Notes: generated by a model from the sequence alone, not told the origin. A stretch of DNA of 64,000 nucleotides from Euptelea pleiosperma (GCA_035048495.1 CM068553.1:24615190-24679189); one strand, 5' to 3'; positions 22,901 through 37,900 are shown, counted from the stretch's first letter. Program-made: numbers and translations.

Positions 22901-25900
22901 ACAAGAAACTAACTAAGAATTATGCAAAGAATACTAATTTAATCTTTGAATTAGGATGGTCTCTTTATTTCTCTTTTAGACCTTTTTCAATCTGATATGC
23001 ATTCTCAGCAATTAGCTTCAACACCCAAAAAGCAGATCTTGCAAGAATTGCTAAAACCACTGGTTAACAATTCTAATTTAATTTATGAGCAACAGATCTA
23101 CTGAAAAATATTATTTTCATATAAAAACGGTTGGGAAATACAAATACATGGAACGTGCAGGTATACCATGTATAAAACTGAAAAAGAAAATAAAACTTTT
23201 CCAATTTTTCTTTCCCGATAAATTGAAGAAATTTGCAGAATCAAGTAATGCATTGTAAATTTGTAGATCTGATGTGATACCTTGATCTACTCAATTGAAG
23301 CTGAAATATATGAAGAAAAAACAATATTGGAGAAAAAAGTGAATTTTTAACCTTTAGTGAAAAACCTCAAAATTGCTCCGATCAACAATCAAGTGTACAC
23401 AGTTGAATTCTTCAATTAGGGTTAGATATAGATAAGAGAGAAGAAAGAGAGAAAGGATGTCATTGTGACCAAAAATCTCATTTATGTAAAAGGGCATACA
23501 AAAAGACAAATATACCCCTAAAGGATAATACATGAAATATACGTAGAAATACGTATATGATAACACTCCCCCTCAAGTTGGTGCATAGATATCTCTCATG
23601 TCCAACTTGCACAAACATTTATGGAGTTGCCAACTTGGAACTCCCTTCGTGAAGACATCTGCAACCTGTTCATCAGTCTTCACGAATAGGGTGTACATTG
23701 CCCCAGAGACAATCTTCTCCCTAATGAAATGCCGGTCTACCTCAATGTGCTTGGCACGAACGTGCTGAACGAGATTGTGAGCAATGCTGATGGCCGCTTT
23801 GTTGTCACAGTACAAGCTCACAGACCCTGAAACTGGAAAACCAAATTCAGCAACCAACACCTTCAACCAGAGCATCTCACACAAGCCATGTGTCATTGCT
23901 CTAAATTCGGCCTCTACACTAAATCTGGCGACAACGGGTTGCTTCTTGCTTCTCCAAGTGATCAAATTGCCCCCAACAAAGATGCAATATTCAGAAGTAG
24001 ATCTCCGATCATCTTTGGCCCCTGCCCTGTCCGCATCGGTATACGCCTCTATACTCATGTGGCTATTCTTCTCAAACAAAAGACCTCTACCAGGAGCTGA
24101 CTTCAGATATCTCAAGATTCGATGTGCTGCCTCGAAATGAACATCTCTGGGTGAGTGCATATACTGACCGATCACACTTACTTCATAGCCAATGTCGGGT
24201 CGAGTCAAGGAGAGATAGATCAATCGCCCAACTAGCCTCTGAAAGCTCCCTACATCCTGTAGAATCTCACCACTAGCATATGCTAACCGGTGATTCTGCT
24301 CTATAGGAGTGTCCATTGGTTTCGTACCCAATCTGCATGAGTCTTGTAACAAGTCTAAGATACTTCCTTTGAGAGATGAAGATCCCCTGACTGGATCTTG
24401 CAACTTCGATGCCTAGGAAGTACTTGAGAGGTCCTAGATATTTGGTTTCAAACTCCTCTGCTAACTGACACTTCAGCTTAGCTACCTCTTCTGCATCATT
24501 CCCTGTGAGAATGATGTCATCAACATAAACAATGAGGGCAGTGGTGTTCTTCCCTTGATGCTTCAAAAATAGGGTGTGATCGGCCTAACTTTGAGTATAA
24601 CCTAGCCCTTTTATAGCTAGGGTAAATCTTTCGAACTATGCCCTTGGAGATTGTTTAAGCCCATAGAGAGCTTTCTTCAGTCGACACACCTTACTACTAT
24701 TTCCTAGTGGAGTGAATCCAGGAGGGGGCACCATGTATACTTCTTCATGTAGGTCCCCATGAAGAAAGGTATTCTTCACATCCAGCTGATGCAAAGACTA
24801 CTCTTAGTTTGCTGTCAAAGACAACAACACCCTAATGGAGTTCATCTTTGCCACAAGTGCAAAGGTCTCCACATAGTCAATCCCATAAGTCTGGGTGTAC
24901 CCCTTGGCTACTAATCTCGCCTTGTACTTCTCAACTGACCCATTTGCCTTGTACGTGACTGTGAACAGCCATCTGCAACCCACAGGTTTCTTGCCTCTTG
25001 GCAGGTCAACAAGCTCCCATGTCCCATTCTTGTCCAGAGCTCTCATTTCCTCTATCATAGCAGCTTTCCATCTTGGTTGAGGCAACCTTTCTGCCACTGA
25101 AGAGAGTATAAGAATAGTGGAAAGGGACGTGACAAAAGCTTTATAGGAGGGGGACAAGGCATCATAGGAGACAAAGTGGCTCAGAGGATGCTGAGTGTAG
25201 CTTCTGACTCCTTTTCTTAAAGCAATGGGAAGATCAGAAGCATCAGTAGAACGAGAAATGTCAGGTATAGAGAGGGAAGGAGAATTACCTCGATCCGAGG
25301 ATGGTACCACTTGTACAGGATCAGCTGTGACTTTCTCCCTTCTGCGATAGACGATGAGCTCCTTCTGAGCACCAGGAGCACTATCAGCCTCAGTAGCAGG
25401 TAGAGTAGTCTGAGACCTATCAAGCTCAAGATAGGGAGGAGAGAGTAATATAGTAGGAAGATGAGCATCCAGACACCTCTCTTTACTATTAATCTCCCCC
25501 TGAAGAGAGACGGGGAAAAAAGATAGATCCTCTCCAAAGGTAACATCCATGGACACAAACTTCTTCCCTGTGGAAGGATGGTAACACTTATACCCTTTAT
25601 GAGAATAAGAGTAACCCAGAAATACACATTTAAGCCCTTTTGGATCAAGTTTGGTACGATGGGGACCAAGGATGTGTACATAGCATACACACCCAAAGAT
25701 ACGAGGAGGGATTATGAGTAAGGAAGCATCGGGAGTAAGAACATGTAGAGGAGATTTAAAGTTGAGAACACGAGAAGGCATTCTATTAGTCAAATAAGCA
25801 GCAATTAAAACTGCATCCGACCAATAGGATTTGGGGACTTTGGAGCCGATCAGAAGAGATCAAGCTACCTCAGTCAGATGTCGCATCTTTATTTCAACTA

Positions 25901-28900
25901 TACCATTTTGTTGGGGGGTGTAACTGCAAGAATTTTGTTGACAAATCAGATGGTCTAAAAAGTAATGCTAGAGCCCCCCATACATATACTCTCCACCCTA
26001 GTCAGAACGAAGGACCTTGATGGAGGCACCATACTGAGTTAGGATCATCTTATGAAAACCCTTAAAGATGGCAAGAACCTCATCTTTGGTTTTCATAAGA
26101 TAAACCCATGTGCATCGAGAGTAGTGATCAACAAAAGTAACAAAGTAGCGGAAGCCAAAAATGAAAATCATAGGGGAAGGACCCCACACATAAAATGCAC
26201 GAGATCAAAGCAAACAGAAGTTCGATTACTTCTTGAAGGATAAGAAGATCGACAGTGTTTCGAGAGCTCACATGTCTCACAATGCAAGTCAAACAACAAA
26301 ACATAAGTAAATAAAGCGGGAAATAACAGTTTGAAGTACTGAAAAGAGACATGCCCCAGACGGGCATGCCGACATAAAACAGAAGCTATCCTACTCCTAC
26401 TAGAGGACTGCAGTGCAGTGAGCTCAGAAGGACGTCCATCAAGAAGGTATAGCCCATCAGCTTCATGTCCAGTGCCAATCGACCTCCTCATCTCGAGGTC
26501 CTGAAAGAGACAGTATGAAGGAAAGAAAGTCATACTACAGTTCAAAGTTTTAGTAAGAGCGCCAACAGATAATAGGTTAAGATGTGATATTTGGGACATG
26601 TAAAACGGACGCAAGTGGAAGCTGGGGAGGGGGAAGGACAGCCCATTTCCTAGATACAGAAGATAAAGTACCATCTACAGTTCTGACCTTATTGAGGCCA
26701 GAACAAATGGAATAACTAGAAAATAAAGCAGACACACCCATCATGTGCTCCGAAGCCCCTGAATCAATGATTCATGGAGGATTGGGAGGGGAAATGGACA
26801 CATGACCGGCAGATCTGATGATACCTGACTGAGCAAAGGAGGAAGTGACAGAAGGACTATCCAACTGGAAGAGCAAGGGTCGAAGCCCAGTAAGCTCATG
26901 CAGCCAAAGGACCCATAAAGGCCTGTGAAGAACTCTGGAGAGGTAGGCCTGGAGAAGGTGCAGAGGTGTCCATGCTAGTTGAAGGCGCACCAGAAGATCC
27001 TGACTGAATGGAGTGAGGAGCAGAAGGCTGAGGCCGACCTTGCAGCTTCCAACAAGTAGCACGCACATGTCCAAGGCGACCACAGAAGTCACGCTTGGGG
27101 CCTCTCCTTGGAAGAGGAAGATCAGCTAGCTGAAAGTGTAGAGAACTGAGGGGGTCGACGACCCCCTTGAAGATGTTGATGCTAAGAAGCAGATGTAAAG
27201 GTAGGAGCGGGTGAAGAGGTGACAAGCGCTGATCGCTCGTCAACGGCAGACTCATCTTGAGTAGATAGTCGGCGGCTCTCCTCACTCTGGCGATATGAGT
27301 AGACCTCGCTAAGAGTAGGTAGAGGGGCTCGGCTGCTAAGAATCTGAACCCTAGCCAACTCATATGAAGGATTGAGTCCAGATAGGAACTCAAAAATCCT
27401 ATCCTCCTCAATGTGCTTCTGGTACGTGAGTATTTCATCTGGAGTACGAGGGTGATAGGAGTAGTAGTAGTCTAACTCCTCCCACATACTCCTCAGAGTC
27501 GCAAAGTAGTCAATGAGGGACTTGTCGCCCTGACAAAGGCGAGAGATGCTCTACTTCAATTGGTATGCTCTACCAGTATTCTGCTGCTGTGAGTAGGTCT
27601 TCTTGGCAGTTTCCCACACATCCTGGGCTGTGCACATGAAGAGGAAGCCACGACTAATGTGAGGCTCCATGGAGTTGACCAGCCAAGATTGAACCGAGAG
27701 GTTCTCAATTTCCCATTGATCAAACATGGGATCATCTTCCTTAGGCTCTTTGGTTCGCCCCGTGCAATGCCCCATCTTCCCACGGCCTCCAATAAACAAG
27801 CTGCTCTAGCCCACTCTAGATAGTTAATGACATTGAGTTTAACAGATGTAATCTGCAACCAGGGGTTCTCATACATCACTTGTTGCAACATAGGTCCTCC
27901 ACTACCTCTGGAGGAGGATTCTGTGCTAACAACGGAGACTGAGAGAGTACCGAGGGAGGTGGATTTGCCAGGACGAAGTAAAAGAAGGGAAAAAAGAAAA
28001 ATAGATGCTAGAAAACACAAGGAAGGTATCCTTAAGCAAATAGGACACTCAATGACAACTGGCAAGCAAAAAAACACTCCTCTGAACCTCAAAGGAGCAT
28101 CAAAGTGACCCGATGATAGTGGACAGCAGCATAGGAGTGCAAATAACCATTATAGAAGCAATGAAAAATTTTAGAGGAGTTGTAGAGTCGATTTGGGGAA
28201 GGTTTGAGCCCAACCGAAAGTCCTATAAGGTTAAAAGGTGTCGCCAGAGGTAACTAGAGGAGGTATTTCACTTCATAAGATGGATGGTCTCAAATAGGAT
28301 ACCCCCATGTAGGTATGATTGTAGGGGACCAAAACGATGGGACAACCCAAGGAAAAAGGTTGATAAGGTCTCTAAAAACTGGCTGGTTCGAAAATAAATT
28401 TTACAAATTTTTTTTGGGAGATTGAACAAAAGACCAACCAAACGAACCTAAAATATTCTCAAAAAATCACCAAAAAAACTCTAAAAATCGAGATCTATCA
28501 AACCCTAGAGTTTCAGGATGATAGGAGTACCCTGTCTATACGGCTGATGACGTCAGTCGTACGGCTCTGATGATGTCATCACCTGCTGGTTGCTTCCTGG
28601 TTTGAAACCTCTGAGAAATTCTTCAATAGAGCTCTGATACCAAGTTGAATTCTTCAATTAGGGTTAGATTTAGAGAAGAGAGAAGATAGAAGAGAGAAGG
28701 AAGAAGAGAGAAGAGAGAGAAAGGATGTCATTGTGACTAGGTCACAATGACTCCATAAATCTTATTTATTTAAAAGGGAATACAAAAAGACAAATATACA
28801 CCTCAAGGGTAATACATGAAATATACGTAGAAATACGTATATGATAACACACTATGGTCTTTTTTTTATTTTTTGCTCAGAATTGCATCAAATGGGTTCC

Positions 28901-31900
28901 TAGTCTATAGCGGTTGAAGTGAGTGAGTTTCCACTCATTTGGCCCCTTTTGAACACTTTTGGCCAAAACACTGTTAGGTTTTGCAACGTGTATGCCAACA
29001 CATTAAGAAACTGAATGATATTGTATAAAACACATCGAAATCTATGAAACTCGTGCCGGCATTTTCCTGTCCTGTAATTTTGTCAACCCACCATACTCAT
29101 ACGTATCGGTGGAAACTCATAGAAATGTGTTGACATTAAAGAAGATAACCAAAATGTATACGATTTAGATATAAAAAGCAATAGGTAAAAATCGTGTTGA
29201 TCATTAAAGCTATGTTGAAAATAAGATCGTAATACAAAAAATTAGTAACCTATGTAATAAGAAAGTTCACATAAATTTTCAGGACACGATACTTTGAATG
29301 AGGAAAATGTATAACTTGGTACTTGAATTTGCAACAAAATTCATTTTCCAGCATGGAATACTACAGTACGGAGTTATAATTTGATCAAAGTGTTACCACT
29401 CACATATCACAAACAAGATTTTAGTTGATGGGCAACTCAAAAGAGTTGTCACCACAATTTGTTCTTTACTTGCAATGCTCAAAAGCTAGCCAACTTTCTA
29501 AGTTGTTCCACTAATAAGTGCAAATGGAAATTGTACCTCACACAGTCGGAGTTTTTCTCCAAATACGATTTCAAATCCTCGAAGCACCTTTTTTCTAAAG
29601 GAACAAGTTCAGAACCATTAGAATCCAAGGCAGGCACCAGCTTGCAAAGAACTTGGTACACTAGCAACTGCAAAAGAAAACCAGAAAGGGATAATAGGGA
29701 TCTGAATGCCGACAGAAATGCAAAAAAAATCCATTATGAAAGATATGGGCAAGACAATTTCAAAGACGCTCACCTGAGTAAAACCACGTAAGCTGTGATG
29801 ATGAGAGGTTAAAAACGGAATTATAGGTGGGAGTAACTCGTCCAAATGTCTTAACCGAATATGCTCCTCAGTTGCGTGGAGGATAACATTGGCTGCTATG
29901 AAAACATATGAAGAAAGTGCCTGCATTTGATAAAAAATTATAAAAGCGAAAGAGGGTTGAACCATGCCAATATAATATTTACCATCTCTTTCCGAGAGTG
30001 TACCGAGACGATCCAAAAGCCTAAAATGCTTATTTTCACGGTATATAGTTCTTTTATAACAAAAATAAATGCTAAAAAACAAATTTGTTGCCCGATTAAG
30101 CATTAAAGAAATGGTTTGATCATATTGAGACAAACATTGTTTTACAATTGTCTCATTTCATCTTGGTCGAGATGTCTTGTTATGTCAACTTACCGAAGCA
30201 ACGAGACGAAACAATATTTTAAACCTTCTATTTACCTGAGGTCTCATATCATAGTCCCGAAAGATTGGAGTCAATTGCTCCTTAACCTGTCAAAGAAGCA
30301 GTGGAAAAAAGTTTGTCAGAGTGGTTGTTCAATTTCTAGAATCAGCAAAAACATTAGTATCTAATGCAACAAAGACAAAGACACATGAGAGTGTTCACCA
30401 TAACAGATTTGGAAAACCCCAAACATAGAAATGTCCATACATTGCATTAAACTAGTGGGTGACCTGTGCCCACAGCACTCCCCGACAAAGCATTTGCCAA
30501 AATCGGGTGTGAGTGGATGAGATCCACCCTCCCGTTGGTTTTAGTACTCGACAAAAGAAAATTGTTGAATTCGACGGCTAGATTCAGGCCGTAAACATTA
30601 CTAAAATCTAATGGCTAGAGATTATCAATCATTGTGATTTTTGGTGTGTATCACCAAGGGGTGGGCAAAACATCCATGCGGTCAGTGGGCCCAGATAGCA
30701 GCAATGAGTAACAAATATGGTAGCATAAGCTACAGCTTGTTAAATTGCCTCCCAAACCAAAAATGAGCCTCATTAGCGTTTCTAACCTTTGGATTTAAGT
30801 ACTCCAAATTATATTTGAATCCGACGGTTAAAATATTCACATGAAAAACAGTCAAATTCAACAGTTATCACTAATCAGGTTGGTTTTTGGTCTGTGGGTC
30901 CACCTAGGGATGGGATAAACATCCATATGGTCAGTAGTCTTTAAGAGTATGGTCCATCATCAACGTTGATGACCGATTTCCGTCATCACAGATTTACTCA
31001 AAAAATTGGCTCCCGGGAGAATAAAAATAAAGTTGAGGGGCGTTAATTGTCTATCTGTATAGAGGGTAATTCCATCAATTAAAATTGTCATCGGCTATTA
31101 TTGACATTGTCGATTGACTGTCGCTTGCCACTTAGCCCACCCTTGAACAAAATTCTGGCTTCGCCACTGCTTAAAGGTAACCCAAAAAGGAAAGTGTTGA
31201 ATAAGAAATCAAATATAAAATATACAAAATCCCAAAACCTATTGGATGTGCATCTAAGAAGATCAATTTACACTCGAGAAACATTAAAAAAAAAAAAAAA
31301 ACCCCATGAACCCAACCCCCACACCCCCCACCCCCCCCACCCCCCCCCAAGAAAACAAACCCATATGTTGCAGATCGGGTTTGTTGTTTCATATGTTGCA
31401 GATCAGGTTTGATGGTTACAATCATCTGATGGTTGATTTTGAATTTCATGTGTCCCAGTTGTACAACTTTGCATCTAACGCCTAACGGGTAGTTCAGATG
31501 CACGCACACATGGCCACTGTTAGATGGTTCAAACGTAGGAGATCTTCAATACTTGGGACATTGATTTTTTGTCATCCATAATAATGACTAATGACTCGAA
31601 TGTGGGGCTTTTTGGTGTTGTGCACAACACTGCTTTGAACAGAAAATTTTGGAATCAAGTAATGTTCCCAAAACATGATAAAAATTTTATGATTTGTAAA
31701 TCATGTGCAAGTACAAGGGTTAAAAGGGGTCATTATAACGGTATAACGTACTGGGGGGTTACCATTTTTTCCGTGTTAAAACGAATTGTAACGGACAAGG
31801 CCAAAAATGGAAAATAAAGAAAATAACAGAAAAAAGGAAAAAATGGCGCTGAAATTCAAATTTTCAAAAAACGGAAAATAATGGAAAAAAGGAAAAATAA

Positions 31901-34900
31901 CGGAAATAACGGCCATTTTTTTCATAAATTTTTTTTTTTTATTTTTTATAAGCATTTTTTTCATAAATTATCTATGGGGCAAAATGGTTCATAACATAAT
32001 GGGCATTGGGCGTTACTGTTTTAACGGCCGTTATATTCGTTATAACAACATTGTTTTAAACCATGATTCTTGTGAATTCCAAATTTAGGAAATGATCATC
32101 CAGGGAATTTTTTCCTTAATTCTTCCCATTCTCATCAAAGGTCACATTTGTCAAAAATAACCCTCACCCTAATATTTGGGCAACCCAAAAAAATAAAGAA
32201 AATTTTAGGACCACCCCTTGCAAAATTGGTTGAATTAGTAAAGGCTGCATTTGTCATGCTGGAAAACGTAACCTTGGAAAACTGTTTTCTGGGTTAATAA
32301 TTTTACCGGAAATATGCAGTCAGTAGTTTTTCTTTCGGGTGTTAAGAGGAAAAAACCAAAAAATAAAAAAAGCAGACACTTACTCGCCATCAACATCGAC
32401 TTCAGCAATGGTGGAGCCAAGTAATTGTTTCCCATTAGATTGGCTTAGCAAAACACAAACCAAATTACCATCTACTTTCAATCCTTGATGAAATTTCAAC
32501 CCCCATCTCTACCTTTATTTCTCTTTCCCCCCTCTTTCTCTATTGGGCTTTTCAAAAACCCATCTATAACATTTCTTTGTGCTCCCTCAAACTTCCCAAT
32601 CAACAATCACCGATATGTCATTCTAGTGCAACCTCTGTGCTCCCTCAACCTGCAATAACGTTTTTCGCCTGATTCTGCCAATGTTGAGGCGGTGGTACCC
32701 TGGGTAAGTGGCAGCGACAACAGAACGATAATGTGGGCTTTACAACAGAAGCTGGATGGAGGAGAGAGAGAATAAACACACCCCATAAACGAACTCGACC
32801 AAGCCCAGATGATTGACAGTTTCGCTCTCTCTTTGATCTCTCATCGATCGCAGAAGCATCTACAGATCCAAGGTGAGTAAACCTGACCCTAGGAACTCTC
32901 CCGCTTCAAATACAAACCCGTGAAACACAAAAAAAACAAAAAAATGGAAAAATCTACATAACAATACAAAACTGGGGCAGAAAGAACGATCAACTTACTC
33001 GAGAATCTGTTCGGGCTTGAGTAGGGGTTGCTTTACTTGAGCACCTGACCCTAGGAATGCTTTTCTTTGTGAGAGAGAGAGAGGTTGACGACAATGATAG
33101 AGCGTGGAAGAGAGAGAGAGGAGTGCACAATAGAGAGACGTGAGTAGTTGCAGGCGAATGAGAGAGATAGAGAGAGCAGAGCACGAAAATGAGGAGTGGG
33201 GGTAATGGGGTAACATGGGCCAAAAAAAGTCGGCGCCAAAAAACACATGAGGCGAAAAAATAAAAGTTGGAAAGGGAGGAAACCGTCTCCTCGTACCCAC
33301 TTCGTGCGCAAGAGAGAAAGGGGATGGCTTATTGGAGAGTGGGGTTAAGTGTTTTTAGGTTGAAAACCCCAAAAAATATGAACCGTTGATTTCAAAGTGG
33401 TCCAATCTAGACCACTACTTGAGGGGGACAACAGCCCTCCCTTATTATATAGATATTATATGTTTAATATTTTTTATGATAAATAATTGGTGAATATAAG
33501 TGATAAAAAGTAAACAAATAAAAGAAAGGTCACTCAGACTGCCACATATACATAGCGATATTGGTTACATGCGTGCAAAGGAAAAAACACTTTGCACACA
33601 TGACGTGCAAGGAAACCGATGTTGGACCAGTCCTTGACCAGCTCAGCTGGACCAAATACAATTTATTATCTAATAACTATTGCGTTAATTCCTTGGAAAG
33701 TCAAAGGAAAAATGTTATTCCTTTTCGCTCTCTTCCAAAGATAAGTTTGACTCTCTCTCTCTCCCCCTCCCTCTCTCCCTCTCTGAATGTAGGTGGGCTC
33801 CATTAGAAAAAGATCTGGTTGATTCTTTCTTTGATGTGGCATGGGACCAGAGGTCCCTCGTTTCTGAATTTGGACAGTCAACAAAAAGAAGAAAGAGGAG
33901 GAAATTTTTTGGTTCTTAGAGAAAGATTTGTTATTTTGGATATTTTTCCCTTTGGCAGGTAATTCCGACAGTTTAGCTAAAGGGGATATGATTGTCCTTT
34001 TTTTAACGTAAATAGTTAAGATCCAATGGGAGTACCAACGGTTGTATGAAGCTTAGTATAGCCATAGAGATTCGGGCTTAGTATAAAGCCCATCTTTGAG
34101 TTAAGGGAGTAGTTTAGTTTTTTTGCATTAAATTTTTTTTCAGAGTTGAGCTTGAAGCCACTCCTTATCTTTGTAAATTTGTGTTACCATTGAGGAGACC
34201 AACAATGACCTCCCACCCTCTACTAGGGAGTGTTCGCTTAAAGGCCACCATTGTACTTGTCCCCAGTTGTAGTTCTACTGCAGTGGGCTCTCATCTTTGA
34301 TCATCTTCCACCAGTAATAAAATTTTATTTCTTCTTCCCTTAAATTTCTTAATATTTTCCTTTATATTTTCCCAGTTGCTATCTATGAGTTTGTTTTCTT
34401 CTTCTTTTTTTCGGTTATTTGGAGTCAGAATTCTTCGCTCCACCATTCCTTGACCTCAAAGAGATAGGTGACCCAAGAAAGAAAGTACGTTTCACCGTTA
34501 GGTACAGGTTAAAGAAATAAGTATGGTGGGATTCACTTCTCTTTAAGTTCAGCACACTGAAACGGATTTCTAGAACCCACTAAATGTAATATAACTTTTA
34601 ATACTTAATAGCAAAGAATCCAAAGTTTTCTAGTATTAGGGGAGGAAAAAAAAGAAGATGTATTTTCCCCATTTCGTGCATGTGAAGAAGGACGAAAGTG
34701 ATTTTTTTTCCTTTATATTCTTCTTTCTTCCCCATCTATTGTATAGAGCCCTCACCACAATAGATGTCAACGGTTCAATTTCCATGCCTATTCATACCAT
34801 AGGTACGACATGTTGCAAATTGAATATTCCACTAAAATTCAAAATCATACCTTGTCAAAGGGAATGATCGTTTTAGTTACAAGGTTATTACTTTTTGTGT

Positions 34901-37900
34901 TGCAAATTGAATATTCCACTAACATTCAAAATCATACCTTGTCAAAGGGAATGATTGTTTTAGTTACAACTTACAAGGTTATTATTATTTACTCTTTTTT
35001 TTTTTTTTTTTTTTGATAAGTATAGAATTTTATTGCAAGCAAAAAGCAAACCAAGGGGCGGTAGGAGAGGTCGAGCTGACCTCCCCCCGCACCGCAAAGT
35101 TATCTCCATCATTTGTTTAGTTAGCCTACACTACAAGCCCTCTTTCAAAGTTTTAGAAGAAGGGTTGAAGCATCTAACTTGCAAGGGAGGGGTACCAATT
35201 AAAAAAAGAAAAGGGTAATTTAGTAAAACCCCCCTATTTATCAAAAGTAATTAGTAATACCCCCCTGATCTTTCCAACTAAAGGAATACCCCCTTGGACT
35301 AGATCCCGTCATGTTTGACTGACACTACAAGCCACGAGTCCGTTACAATTAATATGAAGAGACCATTTTGCCCTTTCTGCTCTCTTTCCTTCTCTCCGTG
35401 GTCATCGGTTCCGTTTTTATCTCCTCAAAACACAGGCGAGAGAGGATTAGAAATAACATCAAAGTCAGTAAGGTTCAAGAATTCCGGCACCCGCATTCCT
35501 CTTTCGTAAACTCAGTAAGGTACGAGAGAGAACTTTGTTGAATTTTGATCAAATTCTACAAAGGCTTAACTGAACTACATGAATTACAAATTTGCCAAAA
35601 ATCAGATTTCATCCAGGTTGTCTGGTCAAGCCGGTGGACCCGACATAGCAAGAATGAGACTTGGGAATGCTTACAGAACGGATGGATATTCTTCTAGGTG
35701 ATTCTAATCTAACCACGTCCACTCAATTCAAAACCTCCTTAATTTTGTTTTTTTGATTACTCGAAATCAAATCAGTCCCAAGATGATTCGACCTAAATTT
35801 CACAAACCCAACAAACAAGTGTCAATATGTTCGAATCAGGAGCATTTTCAATGGGCATTGCAATTAAATTCAGAATTATTAGGGGTTGAACTCCCTTCAA
35901 AATGAATAGTTTCAGAATCTAGCTATTAAGGCAATATTTCTCTTAACAAATAGTGCTTGATACAATGATTATGAATTCGGGACTACATGACGACGTCTAC
36001 TGGAGGAACATACGAGCATTTGTGAAAGGAGCAAAGTATGCAGAACAGTGCTAGGAGGAGGTTTTTGAATCAGTAAAGCAAAGAGGATTGAGGGTGCCAA
36101 AATTCTTGTACCGGACGATGATTTCAACGGGTGGATATGCAAGGAATTTAGCATTCAATCCCCATATCATGTAGGCCTTCAATGGGATGATTTTGCAGAG
36201 AAGTTCAAGATGGACGAGAAAGAGAAAGAAGAAGACTCAGTTGCAGAGAAAGAGCTTCGAGTGTGTAAGAACGAACGATTCCAGAACAGAGAGAGAGAGA
36301 GAGAGATCTTTGGGATCTTTCTTTTCTATGTAGCGAAATAGTACAAGTTGTAGAGATGAAGTTGGCGCACATAGAGGAGTGAGAGAGAAGGGCAAAATAG
36401 TCTCTCCAAATAAATAATGACGAACACGTGACTTGCCGTGTCAGACTAAAACGACGGGATCTGGTCAAAGGGGGTATTCCCTTAGTTCGAAAGATCAAGG
36501 GGGTGTTACAAATTACTTTTGGTAAACAGGGGGGCTTTACTAAATTACCCAAAAGAAAACTTCTAAGAATAGGGTTAAGGCACTCTTAATTTACAAAGGA
36601 AAATGAAATCCAAATTTACCTTTTTGCTAGTTAATTGGGATACTTAGCGTTTTATATAATAATCACTAATATACTTACCTTCCGCACACGTGAAATATAC
36701 TATCTTATTTGATGCTTCAACTTTTTTTAATCCCTTACACATTATTATGTATACGATCAAAATAGAGTAACAATAATTCGTAAAAGCCAACCCAAGGAAG
36801 TCAACTAAGATCATTTTGGCCACTGAGTAGCTGTTAAATGATGACCAATAGCAATCACTTTTCTCTAAAACAAACAACCAAGGGATTATGCTATCCAAGT
36901 GCTTGGTATTGTAATACCAATCAGGAAGTTCTATAACAGAAAACAATAGATTTAATGTCTTTAAAATGTAAACGGAAATGAAAATGATGAACAAAGGGAG
37001 CTACATAATAAAGATTTTCTTTAACAAGATTGCCATGAAAAAATTAGCCCTGATTTCTTGATGAGAGCATAAGAAAATTGCTCACCAATGATGGAAATCT
37101 TAGGTAAATTTGGATTGCGAATGTTTCCAAGTATTGTCGAACAGCTGGCAAGTTGTTTCTCTACATGGAAAGAAGAGCAAGTAGATAATCTTATAGGGTT
37201 GTCCAACTGCAAATAATCAAAAAATATGCTAGCAAAAAACAAAAGCATTATAGAAATCCAAACAATATAAATGGGCTACCACTTCGTATCTTCTTTCCAA
37301 GCTAGCAAAAGTAGTAAGTGACAGTTTTCGACATAATCTGGAACCAACCTTTTCCTCAATTTTTATGTAACATCGTCTTAGAGGGTTTAGCAGCAAATTA
37401 AAAGGAAGTTAAGCAGAAGATAATACTTGTGAGCCAATTATATTTTAAGTTCCATTTTAACCATGTCATTGCACATGTCCAGCTAAGAGGCTAAAGCTAA
37501 TGGCCAATATGAACAATCTTTGGAATCCAAACAGGTAATTAGTGAGTAAGTATTATCATATGCGTATATTAGGCGTATTTCCATGTAAAGGGTAGTTTTG
37601 TAATACCTCTCTTAGAGGGGTATACTTGTCTTTGTAAAAGTTCTCGTATAAATAAGAATTAAGTAGTCATGTGACCTAAGCACACGACATCCTCTTTCAG
37701 CTAATCTCTCTCTTCTCTCTCCTACTCATCTTCATCATTGGAACCTAACCCTAGAAACTCAATCTTAACTTGGTATCAGAGCTTATGATATTTGCTTAAA
37801 AGTGTTTATTTTAAGCCATTGTCCTTTTAGCGTTATCGCACTCTCCTACGTAAAACTTCCCTATTTATCCACTTTTCTACGTAAGTCTTTTATTGCGTAG

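Larger units (their letters stand above)
23404..28849 (-). mobile_element. Ty1-copia retrotransposon B, both LTRs
   Basis: Complete in layout on the minus strand. The 5' LTR is 28646-28849, the primer binding site (complement of gctctgatacca) 28631-28642, gag about 28092-26900, protease near 26770, integrase about 26400-25400, RT about 25100-24400, RNase H 24403-23573, the polypurine tract 23566-23575 and the 3' LTR 23404-23565. All frames carry stops or shifts. It is the only copia element here in the same orientation as the host gene. LTRs begin TGTTATCATATACG, related to those of D and F. Confidence 0.9.

Noticed and set aside
31284..31350. Poly(A) and poly(C) tract as a LINE insertion end
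   Set aside because: The neighbouring sequence lacks any LINE 3' UTR motif or target duplication.
36644..36994. Minus-strand open frame considered as an extra exon of the host gene
   Set aside because: No family resemblance, and once exon w9 is read correctly no exon is missing between w9 and w10.
37086..37206. Longer minus-strand frame over exon w9 ([18 protein letters not shown]...)
   Set aside because: It ends in the wrong phase for exon w10. The other register ([14 protein letters not shown]...) uses a good internal acceptor, joins in phase on both sides and matches the family.
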